24,208 bases of DNA from CAYFJO01 sp964343305. GTDB lineage: Bacteria; Planctomycetota; Planctomycetia; Pirellulales; Pirellulaceae. The stretch's first letter is position 1. Every line of letters starts with the position of its first letter. The stretch is taken from NCBI GenBank assembly GCA_964343305.1, contig CAYFJO010000137.1:1-24208 (forward strand). Direction: 5' to 3'. Below the pieces are notes generated by a model. That model ran no database searches. It had not been told where the DNA came from and was given only the letters and a program-made list of their open reading frames with translations. The position numbers were made by a program, and so were the translations under genes. Shown piece after piece: positions 7,190 to 14,577 of this stretch.

Positions 7190-7404
7190 GGCATCTATAG
7201 TATCGACACGGCAACGCGAAACTGTCCACCGTGCAATCGTGACGTCGTAAACGCTTTGCTCGCCGTCCAGCAACAACATTTCGCCTTTCGGCGTGCACCG
7301 CAACTGCTGCTCCGAACTGAAATATCGGTGCGAGGATTGATTCCCGCCTCGCGCTCGGTTATCGTAGCCACGAACGGCTTCCCTCCCTCACTTCTCCCTA
7401 CCTA

Positions 7405-7410
7405 AAAGGA
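7405..7410 (+). promoter_or_regulatory. Ribosome binding site for the SASA esterase
   Basis: AAAGGA lies 9 bp before the ATG at 7420 and supports that start. Confidence 0.5.
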
Positions 7411-7419
7411 ACGCTTTCC

Positions 7420-8817
7420 ATGAGATCCTCCCGCTGGTTGTCTCTCGTCCTGTTGCTGCTCGTCTCTCTGCCCACAGTGGCAGAGGTCAAACTGCCCGCT
7501 ATCATCGGCGATAATATGGTCTTACAACGTGATCAACCGTTGCCGATTTGGGGCTGGGACAATCCAGATCAGGAAGTTTCGGTCAAACTTGGCGATGCCA
7601 GTGCGACGGCCAAAGCGGACAGCGACGGCAAGTGGACGGTGAAACTGCCCGCGATGAAAGCAGGCGGCCCGCACACGTTGACCGTCGATGGCAGCAACAG
7701 CGTCAAAGTGGCCAACGTTCTGGTCGGCGAAGTCTGGCTGTGCAGCGGCCAGTCAAATATGGAGTGGCCTGTGACTCGCGCGAACAATCCGCAAGAGGAA
7801 ATCGCGGCGGCCAAGCACCCGAACATTCGTCACATCAAAATCAGGCACGTTCCCGCCGACAAACCTCAAACTGAAGTGCCTTCTGACGGTTGGAAAGTTT
7901 GTTCGCCGGAAACGGTCGGCAGCTTCACGGCGGTCGGATACTTCTTTGGCCGACATCTGCAACAGGAACTCGACGTGCCAATCGGATTGATTGGCTCGAA
8001 CTGGGGCGGCACTCGAATCGAACCGTGGACTCCGCCCGTCGGATTTAAATCGGTCAAAGGATTGGAGAAGCTCGCAGACACAGAAAAGTATCCAGAGAAA
8101 CGCCCCAATAACACGATCAATCATCAGTCGGCTCAAGCTCTCTACAACGGAATGATCAATCCACTCGTGCCTTACGGAATCCAAGGCGCGATCTGGTATC
8201 AAGGCGAGTCGAACAACGGCGAAGGAATGCTGTATCACGAGAAGAAAAAGGCGTTGGTCGCCGGTTGGCGTTCGCTGTGGTCCAACGACGAGATGCCGTT
8301 TTACTACGTGCAACTCGCACCGTTTCGGTACCGAAATCGGGAGCCCCAACTCCTCGCGGGAATCTGGGAAGCACAATTGGCGTCACTATCCATCCCGAAC
8401 ACCGGCATGGCCGTCACGGTCGACATCGGCAATACAGGCGACATCCACCCCAAAAACAAGCAAGACGTTGGAAAACGACTCGCACTGTGGGCGCTCGCCA
8501 AAAACTATGGCAAGGACGACCTTGTTTATTCGGGGCCGCTTTATAAGTCTCACAAAGTCGAAGGTAACACAATTCGAGTCAGTTTCGACCATGTAGGCGG
8601 CGGACTCGTTTCGCGCGACGGCAAAGAATTGAGCTGGTTTGAAATCGCCAGCGAAGATGGCAAATTCGTTGAAGCCACGGCCAAGATCGACGGCAACACG
8701 GTCGTCGTCAGCGGCGTCGACAAACCCACCGCTGCAAGGCTTGGTTGGAGTGACACAGCGGAGCCAAACCTGTCGAACAAAGATGGTTTGCCCGCGTCAC
8801 CGTTCCGCACGAAATAG
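7420..8817 (+). CDS. Secreted sialate O-acetylesterase-type carbohydrate esterase (SASA/SGNH family)
   Basis: This 465-residue exported esterase removes acetyl groups from sugars (sialic acids in characterised relatives, more often plant or algal polysaccharides in environmental bacteria). A signal peptide covers residues 1-21 (SLVLLLLVSLPTVA, cleaved before EVKLP). The first domain is a beta-sandwich (IIGDNMVLQRDQPLPIWGW). Block I of the SGNH hydrolase follows: LCSGQSNMEWP, with nucleophile Ser112. Later blocks are SNWGGTRIEPW, WYQGESN, and DIGNTGDIHPKNKQDVGKRL with the catalytic Asp/His. A short beta domain ends the protein. Length fits the family, and nothing is missing. With the sulfatase nearby, a role in processing esterified, sulfated polysaccharide is plausible but not shown; the genes are not in one operon, because Sir2 lies between them on the other strand. 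Confidence 0.93.
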   Translation: MRSSRWLSLVLLLLVSLPTVAEVKLPAIIGDNMVLQRDQPLPIWGWDNPDQEVSVKLGDASATAKADSDGKWTVKLPAMKAGGPHTLTVDGSNSVKVANVLVGEVWLCSGQSNMEWPVTRANNPQEEIAAAKHPNIRHIKIRHVPADKPQTEVPSDGWKVCSPETVGSFTAVGYFFGRHLQQELDVPIGLIGSNWGGTRIEPWTPPVGFKSVKGLEKLADTEKYPEKRPNNTINHQSAQALYNGMINPLVPYGIQGAIWYQGESNNGEGMLYHEKKKALVAGWRSLWSNDEMPFYYVQLAPFRYRNREPQLLAGIWEAQLASLSIPNTGMAVTVDIGNTGDIHPKNKQDVGKRLALWALAKNYGKDDLVYSGPLYKSHKVEGNTIRVSFDHVGGGLVSRDGKELSWFEIASEDGKFVEATAKIDGNTVVVSGVDKPTAARLGWSDTAEPNLSNKDGLPASPFRTK

Positions 8818-9113
8818 TAAAAGTTACAAAACTGACTCGTAACCAAAGTCGCCAAGACTTCGGACCGGAATTCTCGCGAGTTCCGCTACCAAAGCGACAA
8901 ATTGCCGCGCCGTTTCTATCGGCGCGGCAATGTCTTGCGCTGATTCGAAAAGACGTAAACCGCTCTCGACGGTTCACGCCGTTCCAGATACACTCCCGCC
9001 CCGCAGTTGAGACCCGCCGATCAGATTTGCCTAACACTTCTCCTCGTTTAACGGCAAGCCGATAAACAAGTTACTCTTCGCTTTTCCACCAACTTCCACG
9101 GCAGTGTTTTTCT
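8818..9113. other. Spacer with hairpin and degenerate repeat
   Basis: It starts with a degenerate single arm of the GTAGCCGAAGTCGCAAG repeat family (about 8840-8866, AAAGTCGCCAAGACTTCGG). A perfect hairpin follows at 8901-8931. The rest, up to the GIY-YIG gene, contains no gene or clear regulatory motif. Confidence 0.5.
8901..8931. terminator. Hairpin after the SASA esterase gene
   Basis: ATTGCCGCGCC (8901-8911) pairs perfectly with 8921-8931 around a 9-nt loop. The stem is GC-rich, 84 bp past the stop codon, with only a weak T-rich sequence following. A terminator is the likeliest reading. Confidence 0.5.
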
Positions 9114-10292
9114 ATGGACGAGTTACTCCACGCGCAATCGTTGCGCGCCGGCTTCGACAGCTTTGGCCCCACGCGATTCGGCATCACCCAGCCGGTAATG
9201 AGTACGCTCGATGCAAGCGGTGCTCGTGGCGAGTTGCGTCGCGAAATCCGCAACCAATGCCCCGAAGCACCCGGCGTCTATGGGTTGATTGATCGCCGTG
9301 GCACATTGATTTACGTTGGCAAGTCAGACCAACTTCGCCAACGCATCCTCACGTATTTCTATGACACCAGCAAAGTCAATAAACAGCGCCAAATCGCTGC
9401 GCTGTGCCAACAACTTGTTTGGGAACCGAGTGGTCACCAGTTGCTGGCAACACTCCGCGAGTTGGAACTCATACGCCGTTGGCGACCGAAGATGAACGTG
9501 CACGGTCAACCTGGCCGAACACGCTGTGGCTATGTGTTTTTGACTCCGGTCGAAGCCGCGCATTTTCGCGTTGAAAAACTACCACTGCGCGACAGTCGAA
9601 CGGTTTGGGGGCCCGTACCACTCAACTATCGAACACGCTCGGCCGTCTCGCGACTGAACAACTATTTTCGTCTCCGTGACTGTCCACAAAGAACGCCGAT
9701 GCGGTTCGCCGATCAAGGCCGGTTGTTTGGCGAAACCTGGCCGGCCGAGTGCACTCGCGGCGAGCTGGATACATGCCTCGCCCCTTGTACGGGGCGATGC
9801 ACAAAGTTTGATTACGCCCAGGAAGTCCAAGCCGCCAGCGACATGCTCAACGGCACTGACGCCTCGCCGCTGAACGAACTAACGAACGCCATCGACATCG
9901 CGACGAACGAGCATCATGTTGATGAATTGATTGCACTGGGAGAAACCTGGGACGAGCTACTTTATCTGTGCGAGCAGACGCAATTTGCCCGCGAAGTTGC
10001 CAACAACTATCGATTCGTCTTGCCAATGCAAGGCAACTGGGTACTTGTCGACCATGCAAACGTGGCCGCCATCGTTGACGAACCGACAACGTCGGGCTCA
10101 GCACAAACTTGCTTGCACGTCTTACATGAAACCTACACAAGCGAACGCATCACTGAGTTGGAAGATCTCGAGTTAATGCGTCTGTTTGTTTCCTGGTGCC
10201 ACCGGCATCCCGATGAGTTGCAGCAAACTCTCCGACCGGCCGAGGCGATCGAGCACTGCCGCCGCCTGTCCAACAGCCGCAGCGCAGCCTAG
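9114..10292 (+). CDS. GIY-YIG nuclease, short UvrC/Cho-like
   Basis: This 392-residue protein resembles the N-terminal half of UvrC, the nuclease that makes the 3' incision in nucleotide excision repair, or the Cho nuclease. The GIY-YIG domain spans about residues 50-130: PGVYGLIDRRGTLIYVGKS, the conserved Arg in LRQRI, and the metal-binding Glu in RELELIRRWRPKMN. After it comes the UvrC-type cysteine cluster (DCPQRT...C-TRGELDTCLAPCTGRC) and a helical segment (FDYAQEVQAASDMLNG). There is no RNase H-like 5'-incision domain and no HhH tail: full UvrC is ~600 residues and Cho ~295, so this is an intermediate form with its own C-terminal region (~residues 250-392) that I cannot assign. ATG 9114 is accepted, although its Shine-Dalgarno is poor. 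It stands alone between spacers. Confidence 0.85.
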   Translation: MDELLHAQSLRAGFDSFGPTRFGITQPVMSTLDASGARGELRREIRNQCPEAPGVYGLIDRRGTLIYVGKSDQLRQRILTYFYDTSKVNKQRQIAALCQQLVWEPSGHQLLATLRELELIRRWRPKMNVHGQPGRTRCGYVFLTPVEAAHFRVEKLPLRDSRTVWGPVPLNYRTRSAVSRLNNYFRLRDCPQRTPMRFADQGRLFGETWPAECTRGELDTCLAPCTGRCTKFDYAQEVQAASDMLNGTDASPLNELTNAIDIATNEHHVDELIALGETWDELLYLCEQTQFAREVANNYRFVLPMQGNWVLVDHANVAAIVDEPTTSGSAQTCLHVLHETYTSERITELEDLELMRLFVSWCHRHPDELQQTLRPAEAIEHCRRLSNSRSAA

Positions 10293-10385
10293 CTCGCCAA
10301 GACTTTTTTCTTGACAACCAGACCGACCGCCCACAGAGGGAGTGTCGATAGCCAGCAACGGCAATCTTCATTACAATCGTCAGGC

Positions 10386-11288
10386 ATGTCCCACAACACA
10401 AGATACTTGTCCGTGTTCTTTCTCTTCCTGACCGCTCTCCGCGCGATCGATGCGGAAGAAGTCGTGCTGGTCCAATACAAACGGCCCGTTCAGCTTGGCG
10501 TCATTGAGGACGAATCGATCGACGAAAGCAGTGGCTTGGCGCGATCGCACACCCGGCCGGGCGCGTTTTGGACACATAACGATTCGGGTGACCGGCCGCG
10601 GTTGTTTCTGATCGATGGCAAAGGCCGCACACTGGCGACGTTTCGTGTTCGCGGTGCCAAGGCCACGGATTGGGAAGACATGTGCTCGTATCAAATCGAT
10701 GGTTCAAGCTACCTCGCCGTAGGTGATATTGGCGACAATGCCCGAAAGCGATCGAGCGTGCAAATCTATCTGATCAAGGAACCCCGGTTCAATGGCGATG
10801 CTCCCGCCGATGGCGAATTGAACGTGGTCCGCACCATCACATGCAAATATGAAACGGGACCCACCGACTGCGAATCGATCGCGTTTGATCCACATGAAAG
10901 GACAATCTTGTTGATGAGCAAACGGCTTGGTTTAAGGTCGGCGGTGTTTGAAGTGCCGCTTGCCGACGAATCGGAGAAAGTGACCGCCCGGGTGATCGCA
11001 ACGGTTGGTGTCCCTGCTCCGACCTCAATGGACATCTCCGTTGATGGCCGTCGAGCGATTGTGCTGACTTACGGCAACGGCTTCGAATTCACCCGGCGGG
11101 CAACCGAGTCATGGTCCGATGCGTTCGAACGAGCGCCGCGCGGGATCACGATGCCGACACGACGACAAGGCGAGGCAATATGCTATGGCGCGGACGATCG
11201 ATCGCTGTACTTAACCAGCGAAAAAACATCGCAACCATTCTGGAAAATTCCATCTGTTACGACCGCCGATCCGAGCGGGAGCCCGTAG
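10386..11288 (+). CDS. Secreted beta-propeller-like protein of unknown function
   Basis: This protein is predicted to be exported and about 300 residues long. I place the start at ATG 10386 because it gives a clean signal peptide (YLSVFFLFLTALRAIDA, cleaved before EE); the frame is open further upstream but without signal-like sequence. The mature part shows repeated strand-rich blades: ESSGLARS, FWTHNDSGDRPRLFLID, DWEDMCSY, YLAVGDIGDN, a C-x-x-IAFDP strand, and ICYGADDRSLYLTSE. The D-S-G, WED and GDIGDN signatures recur in a poorly characterised secreted propeller family related to phytase-like/esterase-like folds. No enzyme activity can be assigned. The stop codon TAG is followed directly by the ATG of the SSS symporter, so the two are almost certainly co-transcribed and translationally coupled. 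A ligand-binding or processing role for the transported solute is an inference from that. Confidence 0.75.
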   Translation: MSHNTRYLSVFFLFLTALRAIDAEEVVLVQYKRPVQLGVIEDESIDESSGLARSHTRPGAFWTHNDSGDRPRLFLIDGKGRTLATFRVRGAKATDWEDMCSYQIDGSSYLAVGDIGDNARKRSSVQIYLIKEPRFNGDAPADGELNVVRTITCKYETGPTDCESIAFDPHERTILLMSKRLGLRSAVFEVPLADESEKVTARVIATVGVPAPTSMDISVDGRRAIVLTYGNGFEFTRRATESWSDAFERAPRGITMPTRRQGEAICYGADDRSLYLTSEKTSQPFWKIPSVTTADPSGSP

Positions 11289-12761
11289 ATGGATTGGCTG
11301 CGCAGCCACAGTTGGCAGGTCACGTTCCTGGTCGGCTATTTGTTTTTGCTCGCTTATCATGCCTGGCACGGGAGCCGAAAGTCCAAGTCGCTCGATGATT
11401 TTCTCGTCGGTGGACGCGGGATTGGGGGCATTGTCATCGCGCTGTCGTACTACGCGACGTTTGTCAGTTCCGTGACGTTCGTTGGTCATTCGGGAAAAAG
11501 CTACACGCGCGGGCCCGCTTGGTGGTTAACGTGCGTGGTTGTTTTCACCGTGATGGTGTTTCTCGCCTGGTTCGTGGTCGCGCCGCCGTTTGTCAAAGCG
11601 TCGCGAAAGGTTGGAGCTTTGACGATCCCCGACTTTCTCGGCCACCGTTACAAGTCGAAATGGATACGGCGACTATCCGCGATCGTAATCGTTGCCGCTT
11701 CGGTCGTTTACATGGCGGCGGTCTACGACGGCGCGGCACGGCTATCCGAATCGTTGTTCGACGCCAGCCCGTCAGTGGTGATGATCGCCATTTTTTTGAT
11801 CGTCACGACCTACACACTAAGCGGTGGATTTCATTCGGTCGTCGCGACGGATGCGGTGCAAGGGTTGATCTTGTTTGGCGGCGCGATCGTGCTGCCCGCG
11901 GCCATGATTTTCCAAAAAGGTGGCATCGGACCTTTGCTGACATCCGTCCGCGAAGCAAACCCCGACGCACTCAATTGGACCGGCGACGTTCCGCTGGCAA
12001 CGATGATCGGCTTGGCGCTTGGCGTCGGTTTGAAGATCGTCGTCGAACCACGGCAACTCTCGCGGTTCTACGGCCTTTCATCCGACGAGCAACTACGCCA
12101 CGGCCGCTGGATCGCCCCCGCGATGTTGTTCCTGACTTTCGCCTGTATGCTGCCCGTCGGCTTCCTCGCACACGCTTATGTTCCCGCCGCCGATGTGATG
12201 GAAAGCGGTAAAGTGCAATCCGATCTTGTCGTCCCGCATTTGTTGAGTCCAAACGTCAACGTGTTAGGCACGGTCCTCGGCGCATTCTTCATGACAGCAC
12301 TCGCGGCCGCCGCCATGTCATCGCTCGACTCGGTGTTACTCGTCGCGGCGTCCAGCGTCGACCACGACTTGATCTCCCCCAACCGCGACCCGCGCGCTGC
12401 GATGCAATGGACGCGCCTGTGGATCCTCATTCTATCCGCGACCGCCGCCACCCTGGCATTGATCCGCGCCCAAGGAATCGTCGAACTGAGTTCCTTTTCC
12501 GGTTCGCTCTACGCCGCCTGTTTCCTGCCCTCGCTGGTCGTCGGACTGTTCTGGAAACGAGCAACGCGCATCGGTGCGTTAACCAGTTTGATCGTCGGAT
12601 TCACAGTCACAACCGCATGGTTCTTTGCCAAGAAGAGTGCCTCTTTCGAATCGATCTCGTGGATTCACGAAGTGTACGTCGGCATGACCATTTCACTCGC
12701 CTGCTACGTGGTGGTTTCACAGACGATCCAAGAGAGGCAATCCGAGACAAGAGGTCAGTGA
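11289..12761 (+). CDS. Sodium:solute symporter (SSS family)
   Basis: This 490-residue inner-membrane transporter of the SSS family (TC 2.A.21) couples Na+ influx to uptake of a small solute. It has about 13 hydrophobic segments. The opening (TFLVGYLFLLAYHAWHG followed by DDFLVGGRGIGG and the ALSYYATFVSS motif) is classic for the family, as are the GALTIPDFLGHRYKS segment, TYTLSGGFHSVVATDAVQG (TM5-TM6 region), the REANPD loop, and the ALAAAAMSSLDSVLLVAASS motif that carries the Na2-site serines. Substrate (sugar, sialic acid, proline, carboxylate) cannot be read from these motifs. The start directly abuts the upstream propeller-like gene. Length is normal and there is no extra C-terminal kinase domain. 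Confidence 0.95.
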   Translation: MDWLRSHSWQVTFLVGYLFLLAYHAWHGSRKSKSLDDFLVGGRGIGGIVIALSYYATFVSSVTFVGHSGKSYTRGPAWWLTCVVVFTVMVFLAWFVVAPPFVKASRKVGALTIPDFLGHRYKSKWIRRLSAIVIVAASVVYMAAVYDGAARLSESLFDASPSVVMIAIFLIVTTYTLSGGFHSVVATDAVQGLILFGGAIVLPAAMIFQKGGIGPLLTSVREANPDALNWTGDVPLATMIGLALGVGLKIVVEPRQLSRFYGLSSDEQLRHGRWIAPAMLFLTFACMLPVGFLAHAYVPAADVMESGKVQSDLVVPHLLSPNVNVLGTVLGAFFMTALAAAAMSSLDSVLLVAASSVDHDLISPNRDPRAAMQWTRLWILILSATAATLALIRAQGIVELSSFSGSLYAACFLPSLVVGLFWKRATRIGALTSLIVGFTVTTAWFFAKKSASFESISWIHEVYVGMTISLACYVVVSQTIQERQSETRGQ

Positions 12762-12810
12762 GGAAGTCTTCATTGATCTTGTCGACCCTAGTTGGACAGC
12801 GCCACTTTTC

Positions 12811-12886
12811 ATTAGCCGTTTGGGCGTTAGCCCCGGTTTTTTTACGGAATAACGCGAGAACCGGGGCTAACGCCCAAACGGCTAAT
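12811..12886. repeat. Perfect 28-bp inverted repeat (long hairpin)
   Basis: Arms 12811-12838 and 12859-12886 are exact reverse complements (ATTAGCCGTTTGGGCGTTAG and onward) around a 20-nt T-rich loop. It is about 50 bp after the SSS stop codon and may end transcription. The last bases overlap a small palindrome, ATTTGC-ATG-GCAAAT (12884-12898). Confidence 0.85.
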
Positions 12887-12920
12887 TTGCATGGCAAATC
12901 ACGGTGTAGTTGGATGAAGA

Positions 12921-12966
12921 GTGGGGCGGTCTTCCGACCGTCCGGCCTCGCCGACTGAAGGCCTCC
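12921..12966 (+). repeat. Dispersed GGTCTTCCGACCG repeat
   Basis: This 46-bp segment (GTGGGGCGGTCTTCCGACCG and onward, ending GAAGGCCTCC) is about 80% identical to 1740-1785 (GTGGGGTGGTCTCCCGACCG), 11 kb away and in the same orientation. It contains GGTCTTCCGACC, an imperfect palindrome. Confidence 0.65.
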
Positions 12967-13005
12967 AGCAGCATTGACTACTGAGACGATCGGTCCACAA
13001 CGTGA

Positions 13006-13173
13006 GCGGGTCTGGAGACTGTCATCCACGGCGATGAACAGCGATTCCATGAACTGCTGATCGAAGCATTCCGACACCGCGACCATTAGCGGGCCCGCGA
13101 ACTGATGAGCGAACAAATCCAACGCGGCCGCAAGCAGGTCGCCAACCACCTGCGACGCAACTCAAAGCAGTAG
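13006..13173 (+). pseudogene. Remnant of a GntR-family regulator (FCD domain C-terminus)
   Basis: A plus-strand frame reads GDEQRFHELLIEAFRHRD, then an in-frame TAG (13087-13089), then RARELMSEQIQRGRKQV and a short basic tail to TAG at 13171-13173. The pattern E-x-x-x-LL-x-A-x-x-x-RD, then A-x-x-LM-x-x-I, is the C-terminal helix pair of FCD-domain GntR regulators, which bind metabolites and repress nearby operons. The DNA-binding half and most of the FCD domain are absent, the piece has an internal stop, and repeat DNA lies upstream. The family call rests on this short pattern only. Confidence 0.4.
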
Positions 13174-13297
13174 CGCAGTGCCGAAACACGAATAGCGAGT
13201 GTTGCCGCTTCAGTCGGCGCTCGTTACGATAGCGAATAAGAAAATCAGGTGCTGTGGCCGAAATCGTAAGACTTCGGAGCAACCTAAACTTTTGCGA

Positions 13298-13323
13298 GTT
13301 CAACTACCTGGTCGAGGTTGAAC
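13298..13323. promoter_or_regulatory. Inverted repeat over the ribosome binding site of the receiver-HATPase gene
   Basis: GTTCAAC (13298-13304) and GTTGAAC (13317-13323) are perfect 7-bp complements around 12 bp. The right arm abuts the GAGG ribosome binding site (13314-13317) just before the ATG at 13325. It could be an operator or an RNA hairpin that masks the ribosome binding site; chance is also possible. Confidence 0.3.
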
Positions 13324-13324
13324 A

Positions 13325-14203
13325 ATGACAAAGCTACTAGTCGTTGACGACTCACCGTTCGATAGGCAGATGGCCGGCGGATTTGTCAAGGAACAGGGTC
13401 TCACTGCGGTTTATGCCGAAAACGGTCGCGAGGCACTAACGGCGATTGAGTGTGAACAACCGGACGCCGTACTCACCGACTTGCAGATGCCAGAGATGGA
13501 CGGGTTGGAGCTGGTAGGCGAGATAAGACAGCGGTATAGCACCGTTCCTGTGATCTTGATGACCGCTCACGGCAGCGAGGAAATTGCGGTAAAGGCACTT
13601 CGAAGAGGCGCCGCCAGTTATGTGCCGAAGAAAAGTCTCAAACAAGATTTGGGCGAGGCGCTGCGCGTCGTCTTAGCGACGATCGAGGCATCCCGCGAAC
13701 GTGAGCAAGTTGTTAACTTTCTGCAGTGCAGTGAATCGTATTTCGTAATTGGCTACGAACCATACGGCCCACGAGCACTGATCAGCTACCTGCAGGACGG
13801 GCTGGATCAGCTAAACTTTTGCGATGACATGACGCAAGTCAGCACGGCGCTGGTCGAGTCACTAACCAACGCGGTGGACCATGGTAACCTGGAACTTGAT
13901 TCAGCGATGCGTGCGTCGGGAGACAACTCCTATCGTGAACTAGGTGACGAGCGTGCCAGAATCCAGCCGTATTGTGGCCGCCGAGTTCATGTCACCACTA
14001 AGTTGACCCGTGACACCGCCAAATTCATCGTCCGCGACGAAGGGCCCGGATTCGACGTATCGAGCCTGCCCGATCCGACTGATCCTGAAAATCTCCTGAA
14101 GCCGAGCGGCCGGGGCGTCATGCTGATCCGGACCTTCATGGACGAAGTCTCGTACAACGAAACAGGAAACGAGATCACGATGATAAAACGCCGACGTCGC
14201 TAA
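13325..14203 (+). CDS. Response regulator: receiver plus HATPase (RsbW/anti-sigma-like) domain
   Basis: This 292-residue cytoplasmic protein combines two domains. Residues 1-120 are a CheY-like receiver with acidic pocket D8/D9, phosphoacceptor D52 (VLTDLQMPEMDG), the Thr of LMTAHG and the Lys of YVPKKS. Residues ~150-290 are a GHKL ATPase of the anti-sigma/RsbW kind: N-box ESLTNAVDHGNLEL (N182), G1 box DEGPGFD (D238), and G2 GRGVMLIRTFMDEV. There is no HisKA helix, so it is not a sensor kinase. Such REC-HATPase proteins are expected to switch a partner-switching pathway (an anti-sigma factor or an STAS protein) on phosphorylation, but no STAS or sigma gene is in this window. The GAGG ribosome binding site is 7 bp before the ATG. 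It precedes a TonB receptor and hybrid-kinase genes on the same strand, and could be their output; that is inference. Confidence 0.85.
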   Translation: MTKLLVVDDSPFDRQMAGGFVKEQGLTAVYAENGREALTAIECEQPDAVLTDLQMPEMDGLELVGEIRQRYSTVPVILMTAHGSEEIAVKALRRGAASYVPKKSLKQDLGEALRVVLATIEASREREQVVNFLQCSESYFVIGYEPYGPRALISYLQDGLDQLNFCDDMTQVSTALVESLTNAVDHGNLELDSAMRASGDNSYRELGDERARIQPYCGRRVHVTTKLTRDTAKFIVRDEGPGFDVSSLPDPTDPENLLKPSGRGVMLIRTFMDEVSYNETGNEITMIKRRRR

Positions 14204-14577
14204 AACGAGGCAGCCTCGGCCCACAAAGGAATGTAGCCGAGGTCGCCAAGTCTTCGGGGCTCTTTGCAACTTCTCCCGAAGTCTTGGCGACTTCGGCTAC
14301 TCAGATACTCGCCGTTCTTTTGTACCTCGGGTGCTAATCATTCCTATTGTGACGAATCTATGGATTCCGATCGCGTGACAACTGGTTTCTTCGAAAGCTC
14401 TGGTTTTGACGGGTTAACGTCGCGTAGCGCAATAGTCGCTACAAGTCGTCTTTAGGATTGAGCACTCTATTTTCCGCTACGTTACAGTCGATGCGGATTG
14501 TAAGGTATTTCCCCTAATTGTGTGGCGGGAGCTCAAGAGGCGAATGGGTCGCCCAAAAGAGATTCAAGGAAGAATGC
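14204..14577. other. Spacer with palindromic repeat and receptor promoter region
   Basis: The left part holds the palindromic repeat at 14233-14300. From about 14301 to 14577 I find no gene and no riboswitch fold that I can support. The promoter of the TonB receptor should lie here. An AAGGAA ribosome binding site sits near 14566. Confidence 0.5.
14233..14300. repeat. Palindromic intergenic repeat, copy 1
   Basis: Arms 14233-14258 and 14275-14300 (GTAGCCGAGGTCGCCAAG and its near complement) pair with two mismatches over 26 bp. The same family recurs at 17664-17726 and 20692-20753. Confidence 0.85.

Noticed and set aside
7753..8376. Minus-strand ORF of 207 codons opposite the SASA esterase
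   Set aside because: Shadow frame of a complete gene with catalytic motifs on the plus strand.
12407..13149. Overlapping long ORFs on both strands across the SSS 3' end and the spacer
   Set aside because: They run through a perfect hairpin and a repeat, with low-complexity translations and no domain; the SSS frame and a GntR scrap explain the coding signal.
14301..14577. Riboswitch upstream of the TonB receptor (such as cobalamin)
   Set aside because: I looked for conserved riboswitch boxes because TonB receptors are often controlled this way, and found none.
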